Part shown: piece after piece, positions 53,963 to 62,773 of the stretch
How the letters are laid out: each line of letters begins with the position of its first letter
How positions within the stretch are numbered: the stretch's first letter is position 1
Origin: JASEGV01 sp037443545
GTDB taxonomy: Bacteria; Bacteroidota; Ignavibacteria; UBA10030; BY39
DNA length: 64,000 nt
Reading direction: 5' to 3'
Assembly (NCBI GenBank): GCA_037443545.1
Contig: JBBIOD010000005.1
Span: 23,894 to 87,893 of the forward strand
Notes under the pieces: generated by a model
The model's database searches: none
What the model saw: the letters and a program-made list of their open reading frames with translations, nothing else
What the model was told of the DNA's origin: nothing
Translations under genes and position numbers: made by a program

Positions 53963-54727
53963 TTACTTGGTTAGAATTTCCGGTTCAGAATCGGTTATAC
54001 ATACAGTGTGTTCAAAATGTGCCGAAGGCAAACCATCTAATGTGCTTACAGTCCAACCATCAGAATTAAATCGGACCTTATATGAACCATAATTTACCAT
54101 AGGCTCGATGGCAAGAGTCATACCGCTTTTAAGCGACTCGCCGGTGCCGGCTTGTCCAAAATTTGGGATCTGAGGTTCTTCGTGTAAACTTCTTCCAATA
54201 CCGTGTCCGACTAAATCGCGAACCACCGAAAATCCAGCTTCTTCAACATGTTTTTGAACCGCTGATGATATATCTAATACCTGATTTCCGTTTAAAGCTT
54301 TCTCGATTCCTTTATACAACGATTGTTCAGTAATTTCCAATAATCGTTTTTTTTCGTCGGATATTTTACCGACTGCGAAGGATTTAGCACCGTCGCCGTA
54401 GTAATTATTTTTCTTGACGCCAACATCTATCGAAATTATTTCACCCTCAATCAAATTACGATCGCAAGGTATTCCGTGAACTACTACGTCTTCGACTGAA
54501 GTGCATAATGTAGCTGGATACAAATTTTTCTTATCGGCACCGTATCCTTTGAACGCCGGTTCGGCATTCTGTGAACGAATATAATCTTCAGCTATAATAT
54601 CTAATTCTTTTGTAGTAACACCGGGCTTAATTGAAATTTCTAACAACCTTAGAACTTCAGCAACAATCCTGCAACTTTCACGCATCAACTCAATTTCTGA
54701 TTTTGACTTAATCAAATTCCTCTTCAT
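53963..54727 (-). CDS. map: Methionine aminopeptidase type I
   Basis: 254 residues, type Ia. The metal ligands are visible in IDVGVKKNNYYGDGAKSF (two aspartates), GHGIGRSLHEEPQIPNFG (histidine), TLAIEPMVNYG (glutamate) and the final FEHTVCITD (glutamate). Removes the N-terminal Met from nascent proteins. Between secY and infA, as in many bacteria, though adk is absent from this spot. Confidence 0.98.
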   Translation of the reverse strand: MKRNLIKSKSEIELMRESCRIVAEVLRLLEISIKPGVTTKELDIIAEDYIRSQNAEPAFKGYGADKKNLYPATLCTSVEDVVVHGIPCDRNLIEGEIISIDVGVKKNNYYGDGAKSFAVGKISDEKKRLLEITEQSLYKGIEKALNGNQVLDISSAVQKHVEEAGFSVVRDLVGHGIGRSLHEEPQIPNFGQAGTGESLKSGMTLAIEPMVNYGSYKVRFNSDGWTVSTLDGLPSAHFEHTVCITDSEPEILTK

Positions 54728-54745
54728 ATAATCATTAAAAATAAC

Positions 54746-56083
54746 TTAACCACGCCGTCCTTTTAGATGACCTTTTTTTAAGAAACCATCGTAGTGCCGC
54801 ATTAACAAGTGTGATTCAACTTGTTGCAGAGTATCTAAACCCACACCCACAATAATTAAAAGACTTGTGCCACCAAAAAAGCCTGCGAACGAACCGGTAA
54901 CACCTAACTTCATCATAAAGGTTGGTAAGATAGCAACAAAAGCTAAGAAAAATGAACCAGGTAATGTGATTTTTGTAAGTATATTATCTATAAAATCTGA
55001 TGTATTTTTGCCAGGTCTGATTCCGGGAATAAATCCACCTTGCTTTTGCATAGTTTCGGCAACATCTTTAGGATTAAAAGCAATAGCAGTATAAAAATAT
55101 GTGAAGAATACTATTATCAAACCAAATGCAAATGAATAAAAATAAGAATCGTGTTGGAAATAAGATGAAATGCCTGTCATAAATTCGCTCTCAGGGAAGA
55201 AAGTGAGAATCGTGCTAGGTAGAAACATAATTGACTGAGCAAAAATTATGGGCATAACACCTGCTGTATTTACACGCATCGGAATGTATTGAGTAACACC
55301 GCCATAAATTTTTCTACCGATAACTCTTTTAGCATATTGAACAGGAATGCGTCGTGTTCCTTGAGTCATAAAAATAACACCGGCGATTATTGCAACCATT
55401 GCAGCTATAATTACGATTTCGATGATGATGCTTCGGGCACCTGAACTGACTAATTGATACTCATCTAAAATTGCGTGAGGGAGAAGAGCAATAATTCCGA
55501 TGAAGATTATCAATGAGATTCCATTACCTATTCCACGTTCTGTAATTTGTTCACCGAGCCACATCATAAATATAGTGCCTGAAGTTAATACAATAATGGT
55601 GCTGATCATAAAACCTATGCCTTGTACTTCGGGTGGAACTATAGGAACACCGGCGGCTTGCATATTAATTAACCGAACACTCACTCCCCATCCTTGGAGT
55701 ATAGCGACTAAAACGGTTCCGTATCGAGTAATCTGGGTGATTTTTTTTCTCCCTTCTTCACCTTCTTTCGAAAGTTTTTGGAAGTAAGGAACCACAGCAC
55801 CCAACAATTGAATAATGATAGAGGCACTGATGTATGGCATTATACCTAATGCAAATATTGCAGCATTCTCGAAGGCACCGCCCACAAACATATTATACAA
55901 ACCAAAAAGAGTATTCGCTGATTGATTGCGAACTGCTTCAGCAAGCGCAGCGGCATCTACACCCGGAAGTGTAATATGCGCACCGATACGAACTACAATT
56001 AGAATAATGGCAGTAAATATAATCCGCTGCCTTAGTTCTTGAATTTTAAATATATTTCTAAAACTTTCGCTGATCTTTGCCAT
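54746..56083 (-). CDS. secY: Preprotein translocase subunit SecY
   Basis: 445 residues with ten membrane helices. ARRIPVQYAKRV-like GTRRIPVQYAKRVIGRKIYGG, the conserved loop, and PGIRPGKNTSDFIDNILTKITLPGS are diagnostic. The protein-conducting channel of the Sec system, which the signal-peptide proteins in this window need. 2 bases after rplO. Confidence 0.99.
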   Translation of the reverse strand: MAKISESFRNIFKIQELRQRIIFTAIILIVVRIGAHITLPGVDAAALAEAVRNQSANTLFGLYNMFVGGAFENAAIFALGIMPYISASIIIQLLGAVVPYFQKLSKEGEEGRKKITQITRYGTVLVAILQGWGVSVRLINMQAAGVPIVPPEVQGIGFMISTIIVLTSGTIFMMWLGEQITERGIGNGISLIIFIGIIALLPHAILDEYQLVSSGARSIIIEIVIIAAMVAIIAGVIFMTQGTRRIPVQYAKRVIGRKIYGGVTQYIPMRVNTAGVMPIIFAQSIMFLPSTILTFFPESEFMTGISSYFQHDSYFYSFAFGLIIVFFTYFYTAIAFNPKDVAETMQKQGGFIPGIRPGKNTSDFIDNILTKITLPGSFFLAFVAILPTFMMKLGVTGSFAGFFGGTSLLIIVGVGLDTLQQVESHLLMRHYDGFLKKGHLKGRRG

Positions 56084-56085
56084 TT

Positions 56086-56562
56086 TTACTTATTAAAAGA
56101 AATGGTTAATGATTTCCCTCCAGCCGACTCAATTTTCTTAGTAGCTGTATTGCTGAAGGCGTGTGCTGTAACTTCTAATTTAGATTTTAATTCGCCGTTA
56201 CCCAAAACTTTTACAGGGAGTGTTTTTTTTGAAACGGCTCCTATGTTATGTAAAATTTCTGGATTAACTAAACCATCAGGAAATTTTCCCGTTGCGGCAA
56301 GAGTTTCTAAATTTTGAACGTTAACGACTTGAAATTCAATTTTTGATATGTTTGTAAAACCAAACTTAGGAACTCGCCGTGATAGGGGCATCTGCCCGCC
56401 TTCAAACCACGGACGGTAGCTTACACCGGAACGTGAATTTTGTCCCTTGTGTCCTTTCGTTGAAGTACCGCCGTGTCCTGAACCTTGACCACGTCCGATA
56501 CGTTTACGTTTTTTGCGTGAACCTTCGTTATATTTTAAATTCGATAATAATGCTTTTGCCAT
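56086..56562 (-). CDS. rplO: 50S ribosomal protein L15
   Basis: 158 residues. KRIGRGQGSGHGGTSTKGHKGQNSRSG is the typical N-terminal Gly/Lys-rich arm. The C-terminal VTAHAFSNTATKKIESAGG matches the globular part. Confidence 0.98.
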   Translation of the reverse strand: MAKALLSNLKYNEGSRKKRKRIGRGQGSGHGGTSTKGHKGQNSRSGVSYRPWFEGGQMPLSRRVPKFGFTNISKIEFQVVNVQNLETLAATGKFPDGLVNPEILHNIGAVSKKTLPVKVLGNGELKSKLEVTAHAFSNTATKKIESAGGKSLTISFNK

Positions 56563-56588
56563 ATTTCACCTAAATTCCGACTTGCGGA

Positions 56589-56780
56589 TTATTCTTTAAT
56601 TTCTTCTACTTTGATAAGATGTATTACTTTATTTATCATTCCTCTTATTTGAGGTGTTTCGGTTTTGATAACTGAATGATTAGGTTTTCCTAATCCCAAA
56701 GCTTTAATTGTTCGTTTATGAGCTTCGAGCGTATCGATTATGCTATAAACTTGTGTTATTTTAATTTTCTTTTGAGTCAT
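56589..56780 (-). CDS. rpmD: 50S ribosomal protein L30
   Basis: 63 residues: KIKITQVYSIIDTLEAHKRTIKALGLGKPNHSV with PQIRGMINKVIHLIKVEEI. Position between rpsE and rplO confirms it. Confidence 0.97.
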   Translation of the reverse strand: MTQKKIKITQVYSIIDTLEAHKRTIKALGLGKPNHSVIKTETPQIRGMINKVIHLIKVEEIKE

Positions 56781-56788
56781 GATAATTC

Positions 56789-57310
56789 CTACTCATTTAT
56801 CTTCGGTTTATTTTGAAACAATTCTTCAAGTGATATGCCGCGACGTGAAGCAATCTGGTGTGCGTCCGACAAACTTAACAATCCTACCAAAGTTGCTTTA
56901 ACGACGTTGTGCGGATTAGATGATCCGAGTGATTTTGTTAATATGTCCTTTACACCTGCTGATTCCAATACAGCACGCACGCCGCCTCCGGCGATTAAAC
57001 CAGTACCAGGAGAAGCTGGTTTTAGCAGAACTTTTGCAGCGCCGTATTTAGCTAAAACAGGATTCGAAATTGTTCCTCTATTAATTGTTACTTTTACAAC
57101 ATTCTTTTTTGCGTCATCAATTCCTTTTGCGATAGCATCACTGACTTCATTGGCTTTACCGAGTCCGACACCAACGTAACCATTTCCGTCGCCTACAACA
57201 ACGATCGCATTAAAGCTGAAACGGCGTCCGCCTTTTACAACTTTTGCTACGCGATTGATATGAACTATTCTATCTTTTAGTTCAAGTTCACTTGCTTTTA
57301 TTCGTGCCAA
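56789..57310 (-). CDS. rpsE: 30S ribosomal protein S5
   Basis: 173 residues. LKDRIVHINRVAKVVKGGRRFSFNAIVVVGDGNGYVGVGLGKA is the S5 signature with the double-stranded RNA-binding fold. First gene after the inserted tRNA-Gln. Confidence 0.99.
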   Translation of the reverse strand: MARIKASELELKDRIVHINRVAKVVKGGRRFSFNAIVVVGDGNGYVGVGLGKANEVSDAIAKGIDDAKKNVVKVTINRGTISNPVLAKYGAAKVLLKPASPGTGLIAGGGVRAVLESAGVKDILTKSLGSSNPHNVVKATLVGLLSLSDAHQIASRRGISLEELFQNKPKINE

Positions 57311-57358
57311 ATTTATTACTCCATATGTTTAAATTTTTTAGTGTATTCATACTTTCTG

Positions 57359-57429
57359 CTGCCGGGGGAGGAGTCGAACCTCCACATACGGCTCCAAAGG
57401 CCGCTGTCCTGCCATTAGACTACCCGGCA
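57359..57429 (-). tRNA. tRNA-Gln(UUG) inside the ribosomal protein superoperon
   Basis: Folded by eye on the minus strand: acceptor TGCCGGG / CCCGGCA with discriminator G, D arm GTC-TAATGGCAG-GAC, anticodon arm GCGGC-CTTTGGA-GCCGT (anticodon TTG, Gln), T arm GGAGG-TTCGACT-CCTCC. No 3' CCA is encoded. It lies between rplR (57465) and rpsE (57310) in operon orientation, in a 150-base gap. A tRNA here would be cut from the operon mRNA by RNase P and a 3' nuclease. Confidence 0.95.
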
Positions 57430-57464
57430 ATTTGACAGCCACATGAAGGCTCAAGATTTCATTC

Positions 57465-57833
57465 TTAGAATTTCAATCCACCCTCTCGGGCACCATCAGC
57501 TATCGCTTTAACATTACCATGATATTTGAATCCACCTCTATCAAATACAACGGTTTGTATATTATTTTCAATTGCTTTTTTTGCAAGATGAATTCCTACT
57601 AACTTTGCTAATTCAGTTTTACTCTTCATTTCTTTTATCGAATCTTGTAAATCTTTCGACCGGGTTGATACAGATACAATTGTATTGCCCTTAGTATCAT
57701 CGATAAGTTGAGCGTAGATGTGCTTCAGACTACGATAAACCGATAAACGCGGACACTCAGTAGTTCCGGAAATATTTTTACGTATATGTTTACGAATGCG
57801 GTCGCGGTTTTTAAATTTTGCTTTATTTATCAT
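57465..57833 (-). CDS. rplR: 50S ribosomal protein L18
   Basis: 122 residues: RIRKHIRKNISGTTECPRLSVYRSLKHIYAQLIDD and VFDRGGFKYHGNVKAIADGAREGGLKF are diagnostic. Binds 5S rRNA. Its stop is 36 bases before the tRNA-Gln. Confidence 0.98.
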   Translation of the reverse strand: MINKAKFKNRDRIRKHIRKNISGTTECPRLSVYRSLKHIYAQLIDDTKGNTIVSVSTRSKDLQDSIKEMKSKTELAKLVGIHLAKKAIENNIQTVVFDRGGFKYHGNVKAIADGAREGGLKF

Positions 57834-57856
57834 ATCTCAATTTTCCTAATAACTTT

Positions 57857-58408
57857 TTATTTTGAACCGGCTGACGCTGCAGTTTTACCGGCTTTACGGC
57901 GAATGAATTCACCCTCGTATTTTACCCCTTTACCTTTGTACGGTTCGGGTGGTCGGAACGAGCGAATCTTTGCTGCTACAAGTCCTACGAGATGTTTATC
58001 TATTCCTTGAATCATTATGCTCGTCGGTGTGGGGGCTGCGACATTTATTCCTTCAGGGGGAACAAAGAAAATCGGATGCGAAAAGCCAAGTGCTAATTGG
58101 ATTCCTTTTCCTTTGACCTCAGCTTTATAACCGACGCCTACGATTTCCAGTTTTTTCTGATAACCTTCTGAAACACCGTGTACCATATTGGCAACCAAAG
58201 CACGCCATAAGCCATGAAGGGCTTTATCTCGTTTGTCTTCAGAACTCCTCTTTAGTATAATTTCATTTCCTTCGATCGCAACAGAAATACTGTCGGGCTT
58301 TTTGGATATTAAATTACCTTTTGTTCCGGCAATTTGAATCTCGTTGCCGTTAATTTCTATTTTAACCCCTTTTGGGATTGGAATTGGTTTACGACCTACT
58401 CTCGACAC
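57857..58408 (-). CDS. rplF: 50S ribosomal protein L6
   Basis: 183 residues. SRVGRKPIPIPKGVKI and PEPYKGKGVKYEGEFIRRKAGK are the L6 hallmarks; two similar beta domains lie between. Confidence 0.99.
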   Translation of the reverse strand: MSRVGRKPIPIPKGVKIEINGNEIQIAGTKGNLISKKPDSISVAIEGNEIILKRSSEDKRDKALHGLWRALVANMVHGVSEGYQKKLEIVGVGYKAEVKGKGIQLALGFSHPIFFVPPEGINVAAPTPTSIMIQGIDKHLVGLVAAKIRSFRPPEPYKGKGVKYEGEFIRRKAGKTAASAGSK

Positions 58409-58425
58409 TTTTTATAGCTCCTTTA

Positions 58426-58821
58426 TTACCAAATATGACATAATACTTCGCCGCCGATACCTTCGATGCGGGCTTGTTTTTCTGTCATTATTCCTTTTGA
58501 TGTTGATATTAATGCTATTCCGAGGCCACCTAAAACGCGTGGCATTTCGTCGGCTTTAGCATACACCCGTAATCCGGGTTTACTAATTCGTTTTAAACCA
58601 GATATAACACTCTTCCCCGCATTGTAACGAAGTTCGAGAATCAGTTTGCTCGAATTTTTTTCTGCTACTTCGGTAAAATCGGTAATGTATTTTTTCTCTT
58701 TGAGAAGGCGAGATATTTCCCTTTTCACACCCGAGTACGGAATTTCGACTCGCTTGCGTTTTGCACTTAAGGAATTTCGCAATCTTGTAAGATAGTCGGC
58801 TATCGGATCAGTTACGCTCAT
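58426..58821 (-). CDS. rpsH: 30S ribosomal protein S8
   Basis: 131 residues. TDPIADYLTRLRNSLSAKRKRVEIPYS, KPGLRVYAKADEMPRVLGGLGIALISTSKGIMT. Binds 16S helix 21; usual length. Confidence 0.98.
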   Translation of the reverse strand: MSVTDPIADYLTRLRNSLSAKRKRVEIPYSGVKREISRLLKEKKYITDFTEVAEKNSSKLILELRYNAGKSVISGLKRISKPGLRVYAKADEMPRVLGGLGIALISTSKGIMTEKQARIEGIGGEVLCHIW

Positions 58822-58863
58822 ATTTTTCCATTATATTTATTAAATTTATTTATTTTCAAGTAA

Positions 58864-59049
58864 TTACCAGCTAGCTTTTTTTACGCCAGGGATTTTCCCG
58901 TCTAAGGCAAGCTTACGAAAACACAATCGACAGATTCCATATTTTCGGTAGTATGCTCTGGATCTACCGCAAATATTGCACCTGTTATGTTGTCGTGTCG
59001 GATATTTGGGTGTTCTTTTAGCTTTCACCCGCATTGCTAATCGTGCCAA
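58864..59049 (-). CDS. rpsN: 30S ribosomal protein S14, zinc-binding type
   Basis: 61 residues, type Z. C-x2-C at NRCNICGRSRAYYRKYGICRLCFRKLA provides the zinc ligands. Position between rplE and rpsH. Confidence 0.98.
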   Translation of the reverse strand: MARLAMRVKAKRTPKYPTRQHNRCNICGRSRAYYRKYGICRLCFRKLALDGKIPGVKKASW

Positions 59050-59069
59050 GTAATTCTCCTATATATTTA

Positions 59070-59699
59070 TTATTGCGGTTTAACAAATGGCATTCCGAAT
59101 GCTTTTAACAATTCGTATGCTTCTTGATCAGTTTTTGCTGTTGTAACAAATGTTATATCCATTCCAAAAACCTTTGTTACCTTATCAACGTCGATTTCTG
59201 GAAAAATAATTTGTTCTTTGATACCTAAAGTATAATTACCTCTGCCGTCGAACGACTTGTCGGATAATCCTCGGAAGTCACGAATTCGGGGCATTGTAAT
59301 ATTCACCAACCTATCGAAAAATTCCATCATCCTGTGCCGTCTCAGTGTAACGCTAACTCCGATCGGCATTCCTTCGCGAAGTTTAAAGTTCGATATCGCT
59401 TTTTTCGAACGTCGAACTACTGTCTTCTGACCGACTATAGATTCTAATTCTTTAACAATCAATTCGATCAGTTTAGGATCTTGCGTAGCTTGCCCTACTC
59501 CTACATTCACACATATTTTATCTATTTTTGGAACTTGGGCTATACTTTTATAATTGAATTTTTCCATCAATTTAGGAATAATTTCTTTATTATAAAATTC
59601 CGTTAACCGAGGGGGGACACCTTTTTCGATAACATTTGTAGCTGGTCCTGCCGCTGGTTTTGATTCTTTTACGCTCTTCGGAGTTTTTTCTTTTGCCAT
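59070..59699 (-). CDS. rplE: 50S ribosomal protein L5
   Basis: 209 residues. The first about 27 residues (Lys/Pro/Ala-rich) extend the normal L5 start. The core has LTEFYNKEIIPKLMEKFNYKSIAQVPKIDKICVNVGVG and SFDGRGNYTLGIKEQIIFPEID. Binds 5S rRNA. Confidence 0.98.
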   Translation of the reverse strand: MAKEKTPKSVKESKPAAGPATNVIEKGVPPRLTEFYNKEIIPKLMEKFNYKSIAQVPKIDKICVNVGVGQATQDPKLIELIVKELESIVGQKTVVRRSKKAISNFKLREGMPIGVSVTLRRHRMMEFFDRLVNITMPRIRDFRGLSDKSFDGRGNYTLGIKEQIIFPEIDVDKVTKVFGMDITFVTTAKTDQEAYELLKAFGMPFVKPQ

Positions 59700-59721
59700 A
59701 ATTTTCTAGTTCAATAATTTG

Positions 59722-60045
59722 TTAGAACATTTCTTTACAATTTTTGCAGACACGCATCATGTGTTTTCGACTGCTTACCGCATCTTTAACTTGAACACGT
59801 CCAACACGTGAAGCTTCGTTACACTTAGGACAGATGACCATAACATTGGACAAATGGATCGGAGCTTCTTTTTGGACGATGCCACCTTTTGGATTTTTTT
59901 GTGATGGACGCGAGTGACGCTTAGTTATATTTACCCCTTCGACTATAACACGGTTAGTTTCGCGAAAAACCTTCAATACTTTTCCGGTTTTCCCGTTTGC
60001 GTTTCCATTAATAATAATTACGTTATCGTTTTTATGAATTTTCAT
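59722..60045 (-). CDS. rplX: 50S ribosomal protein L24
   Basis: 107 residues: KOW motif KIHKNDNVIIINGNANGKTGKV, then GVNITKRHSRPSQKNPKGGIVQKEAPIH and the usual zinc-type CPKCNEASR...CKNC. Confidence 0.97.
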   Translation of the reverse strand: MKIHKNDNVIIINGNANGKTGKVLKVFRETNRVIVEGVNITKRHSRPSQKNPKGGIVQKEAPIHLSNVMVICPKCNEASRVGRVQVKDAVSSRKHMMRVCKNCKEMF

Positions 60046-60055
60046 GTGATTTCCT

Positions 60056-60424
60056 TTACAGAACTTCGGGTGCTAATGAAATTATTTTCATGAAGTTTTT
60101 TTCGCGCAGTTCGCGTGCGACCGGACCGAATATACGGCTTCCGCGTGGTTCGCCTTGTGCATTTAGCAACACAGCAGCATTTTCGTCGAAACGGATATAC
60201 GACCCGTCGTTTCGGCGAGTTTCTTTTTTTGTGCGCACTATTACTGCTCGCGAAACTTCCCCTTTTTTAACACCGGCACCGGGGATAGCACTTTTTACTG
60301 AAACTACTATTAGATCTCCGATACCCGCGTATCTGCGATCGTGACCACCGAGAACACGAATACACTGTACTTTTTTTGCTCCTGAATTATCGGCAACTAT
60401 TAAATTTGTTTCTTCTTGTATCAT
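60056..60424 (-). CDS. rplN: 50S ribosomal protein L14
   Basis: 122 residues: MIQEETNLIVADNSGAKKVQCIRVLGG, RFDENAAVLLNAQGEPRGSRIFGPVARELR. Usual length and position. Confidence 0.99.
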   Translation of the reverse strand: MIQEETNLIVADNSGAKKVQCIRVLGGHDRRYAGIGDLIVVSVKSAIPGAGVKKGEVSRAVIVRTKKETRRNDGSYIRFDENAAVLLNAQGEPRGSRIFGPVARELREKNFMKIISLAPEVL

Positions 60425-60445
60425 AATCTGAATTCCTTTTTCGCG

Positions 60446-60706
60446 TTAGACAGCTTTTTCAACAATTTCAACAAGTCGCCAACGTTTATTTTTGCTGAGG
60501 GGACGGGTTTCCATTACTTTTACAACATCACCTACACTCGCTTCTTGCTTTTCGTCGTGCGCCATTAACTTCGTGGTGCGTTTATAATATTTTCGATATA
60601 TCGGATGTGGTATCCTTCCTTCGACAGCTATCACAATGCTTTTTTGCATCTTGTTGCTTACAACTGTCCCAATTTTTATTTTCCGTACTGTATTTCTTTC
60701 AGTCAT
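60446..60706 (-). CDS. rpsQ: 30S ribosomal protein S17
   Basis: 86 residues: IGTVVSNKMQKSIVIAVEGRIPHPIYRKYYKRTTKLMAHDE and ETRPLSKNKRWRLVEIVEK. OB-fold. Confidence 0.98.
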   Translation of the reverse strand: MTERNTVRKIKIGTVVSNKMQKSIVIAVEGRIPHPIYRKYYKRTTKLMAHDEKQEASVGDVVKVMETRPLSKNKRWRLVEIVEKAV

Positions 60707-60722
60707 TTTAGGTCAATATCCT

Positions 60723-60929
60723 TTATTGTTTAGCTTTCTCTTGGTTCTCTTTTTCAAGAAGAATAGTTTTTAAGCGCGCAATGTTCCGCCGTGACGACCG
60801 AACTTGAATCGGGCTAGATAACTGACGGGTTGCTAATTGAAATTTTAAATGACTCAGATTTATTTCTTCTTCTTGTATGCGTTTTCGAATTTCTTCAGCT
60901 GTTAATTGTTTGATCTCGTGAGATTTCAT
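60723..60929 (-). CDS. rpmC: 50S ribosomal protein L29
   Basis: 68 residues, helical: IKQLTAEEIRKRIQEEEINLSHLKFQLATRQLSSPIQVRSSRRNIARLKTIL. Binding site for trigger factor in other bacteria. Confidence 0.97.
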   Translation of the reverse strand: MKSHEIKQLTAEEIRKRIQEEEINLSHLKFQLATRQLSSPIQVRSSRRNIARLKTILLEKENQEKAKQ

Positions 60930-60953
60930 CTTATTCTTTCAATAGATTATAAA

Positions 60954-61376
60954 TTAACTCGCTTCGTAACCTATGCGTGTAACCATTTTGCTTTTGATAG
61001 CAAGTTTACGACTTGCGATGTACATAGCTTCTTCAGCGATATTTTTTTTAATACCCCCAACTTCAAACAGAATGGTACCGGGTTTTACAACAGCTACCCA
61101 GAATTCAGGGGCACCTTTTCCGCTACCCATACGAGTTTCAGCAGGTTTTTTTGTTACCGACTTATCGGGGAATATTCGTATCCAAACTTTTCCTTCACGC
61201 TTCATCAATCGTGTTAATGCAACACGAGCCGCCTCGATTTGCCGTTGAGTGACCCATCCGGGTTCCAAAGCTTTTAATCCGAAATCACCGAAAGATATCG
61301 TGGCTCCGCGAGTAGCTTTGCCTTTCATCCTGCCACGTTGGGTTTTTCTGTATTTTACACGTTTTGGTATTAGCAT
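60954..61376 (-). CDS. rplP: 50S ribosomal protein L16
   Basis: 140 residues: MLIPKRVKYRKTQRGRMKGKATRGATISFG, RMGSGKGAPEFWVAVVKPGTILFE. Arg80 region is hydroxylated in E. coli. Confidence 0.99.
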   Translation of the reverse strand: MLIPKRVKYRKTQRGRMKGKATRGATISFGDFGLKALEPGWVTQRQIEAARVALTRLMKREGKVWIRIFPDKSVTKKPAETRMGSGKGAPEFWVAVVKPGTILFEVGGIKKNIAEEAMYIASRKLAIKSKMVTRIGYEAS

Positions 61377-61400
61377 TTCAATTCACCATTATAAAATTTT

Positions 61401-62039
61401 TTAATAAGGAGTGCCGCCTAAAATTTCGCCTTTACAAATCCAAACTTTAATACCGATGGCGCCGTAAATTGTTTGGGCTGTTGTTGTAGCATAATCGATA
61501 TCGGCACGCAACGTATGTAGCGGAATTCTGCCTTCTTTGTATTGTTCTGTTCGTGCAATTTCGGCGCCGCCTAACCGACCGGCGCACATTATACGAATTC
61601 CTTCTGAGCCCATACGCATTGCCGAAGTTATAGAACTTTTCATAGCTCGACGGAAAGAAACCCTTCCCTCGATTTGTCCGGCGATAGTTTCTGCAACTAA
61701 ATAGGCATCCAATTCAGGTCGTTTAATTTCGCTTATCAGAAGTTTAACTTCTTTGTTTGAAATCTTTTTCAGTTCTTCTTCTAATTTAGTAATTTCCTGA
61801 CCACTCCGTCCGATAACAATACCAGGCCTTGATGTAAAAATTGTTATACGGGCATGTTTTGGGGTCCGTTCGATCATAATTTTTGAGATACCGGCTTTTT
61901 TTAACCGGGTTCGGATATAATTACGAACAGTAATATCTTCTAATAATTTGGCACCAGAATCTCTTTTTTCGAACCAGTTTGAATCCCAGCCACGATTTAC
62001 ACCTAAACGAAGTCCAATTGGATTTGTTTTTTGACCCAT
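61401..62039 (-). CDS. rpsC: 30S ribosomal protein S3
   Basis: 212 residues: MGQKTNPIGLRLGVNRGWDSNWF, KH domain with TIFTSRPGIVIGRSGQEITKLEEEL, and MRMGSEGIRIMCAGRLGGAEIARTE. Confidence 0.99.
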   Translation of the reverse strand: MGQKTNPIGLRLGVNRGWDSNWFEKRDSGAKLLEDITVRNYIRTRLKKAGISKIMIERTPKHARITIFTSRPGIVIGRSGQEITKLEEELKKISNKEVKLLISEIKRPELDAYLVAETIAGQIEGRVSFRRAMKSSITSAMRMGSEGIRIMCAGRLGGAEIARTEQYKEGRIPLHTLRADIDYATTTAQTIYGAIGIKVWICKGEILGGTPY

Positions 62040-62046
62040 GTATTTC

Positions 62047-62460
62047 CTATTCAGATTTCTCAGTTTTTTTGTTTGTTATTAAATTTGTTGTTGTCTCATT
62101 TTTTGCTTCACGTTCTGCTACGATAATAGTAAGATGGTTTGAACGTTTCTTTATCCTAAATGCCCGCCCCATTGGCGCAGGAAGAACCCGTTTCATTGAA
62201 GGGCCACCATTAACGAATGCAGTTTTTACAAATATATTTTCATTCTCTAACCGTTTGCCTTCAACTTTATTCTGCAAGTTTGAAACAGCCGATCGTAATA
62301 CCTTCTCAACAATTTTCGATGCATGCTTAGTTGAAAAGTGCATGAGCGAAATTGCTTCTACGATATTTTTTCCGCGAATCATATCTACTACTAATCGCAT
62401 TTTTCGCGGCGACGACGGAACATACCTATGTATTGCACGTGCTTCCATTAAATTCTCCAA
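62047..62460 (-). CDS. rplV: 50S ribosomal protein L22
   Basis: 137 residues: EARAIHRYVPSSPRKMRLVVDMIRGKNIVEAISLMHF then VNGGPSMKRVLPAPMGRAFRIKKRSNHLTIIVAE. A Thr/Lys-rich C-terminal extension of about 20 residues follows. Confidence 0.98.
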   Translation of the reverse strand: MENLMEARAIHRYVPSSPRKMRLVVDMIRGKNIVEAISLMHFSTKHASKIVEKVLRSAVSNLQNKVEGKRLENENIFVKTAFVNGGPSMKRVLPAPMGRAFRIKKRSNHLTIIVAEREAKNETTTNLITNKKTEKSE

Positions 62461-62473
62461 TTTTGTCTATTTA

Positions 62474-62755
62474 TTATCCTGTTGATGCTTCGCTCTTAAG
62501 TCCGGGATGTCCGCGGAATATTCGTGTCGGAGCAAATTCACCAAGTTTGTGTCCGACCATTCCTTCGTGAACATAAACGGGAATGAATTTATTTCCGTTA
62601 TGGACTGTAAAAGTTAATCCGACAAATTCGGGAGTAATGGTAGAAGACCGAGAATAAGATTTAATTACAGACTTCTTACCCGATTTTTGCATATCCTGAA
62701 CTTTTTTTAAAAGTTTTGGATCGACAAATGGACCTTTTTTAATTGAACGACTCAT
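62474..62755 (-). CDS. rpsS: 30S ribosomal protein S19
   Basis: 93 residues: MSRSIKKGPFVDPKLLKKV, STITPEFVGLTFTVHNGNKFIPVYVHEGMVGHKLGEFAPTR. Usual length. Confidence 0.99.
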   Translation of the reverse strand: MSRSIKKGPFVDPKLLKKVQDMQKSGKKSVIKSYSRSSTITPEFVGLTFTVHNGNKFIPVYVHEGMVGHKLGEFAPTRIFRGHPGLKSEASTG

Positions 62756-62773
62756 AGTTTCAATTCATTTTTA

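Noticed and set aside
57359..57429. Possible tRNA-Trp(CCA) read on the + strand
   Set aside because: The conserved T-arm sequence GGTTCGA lies on the minus strand at the proper 3' place, so the + strand reading is not a tRNA. The minus strand loop CTTTGGA gives anticodon UUG.
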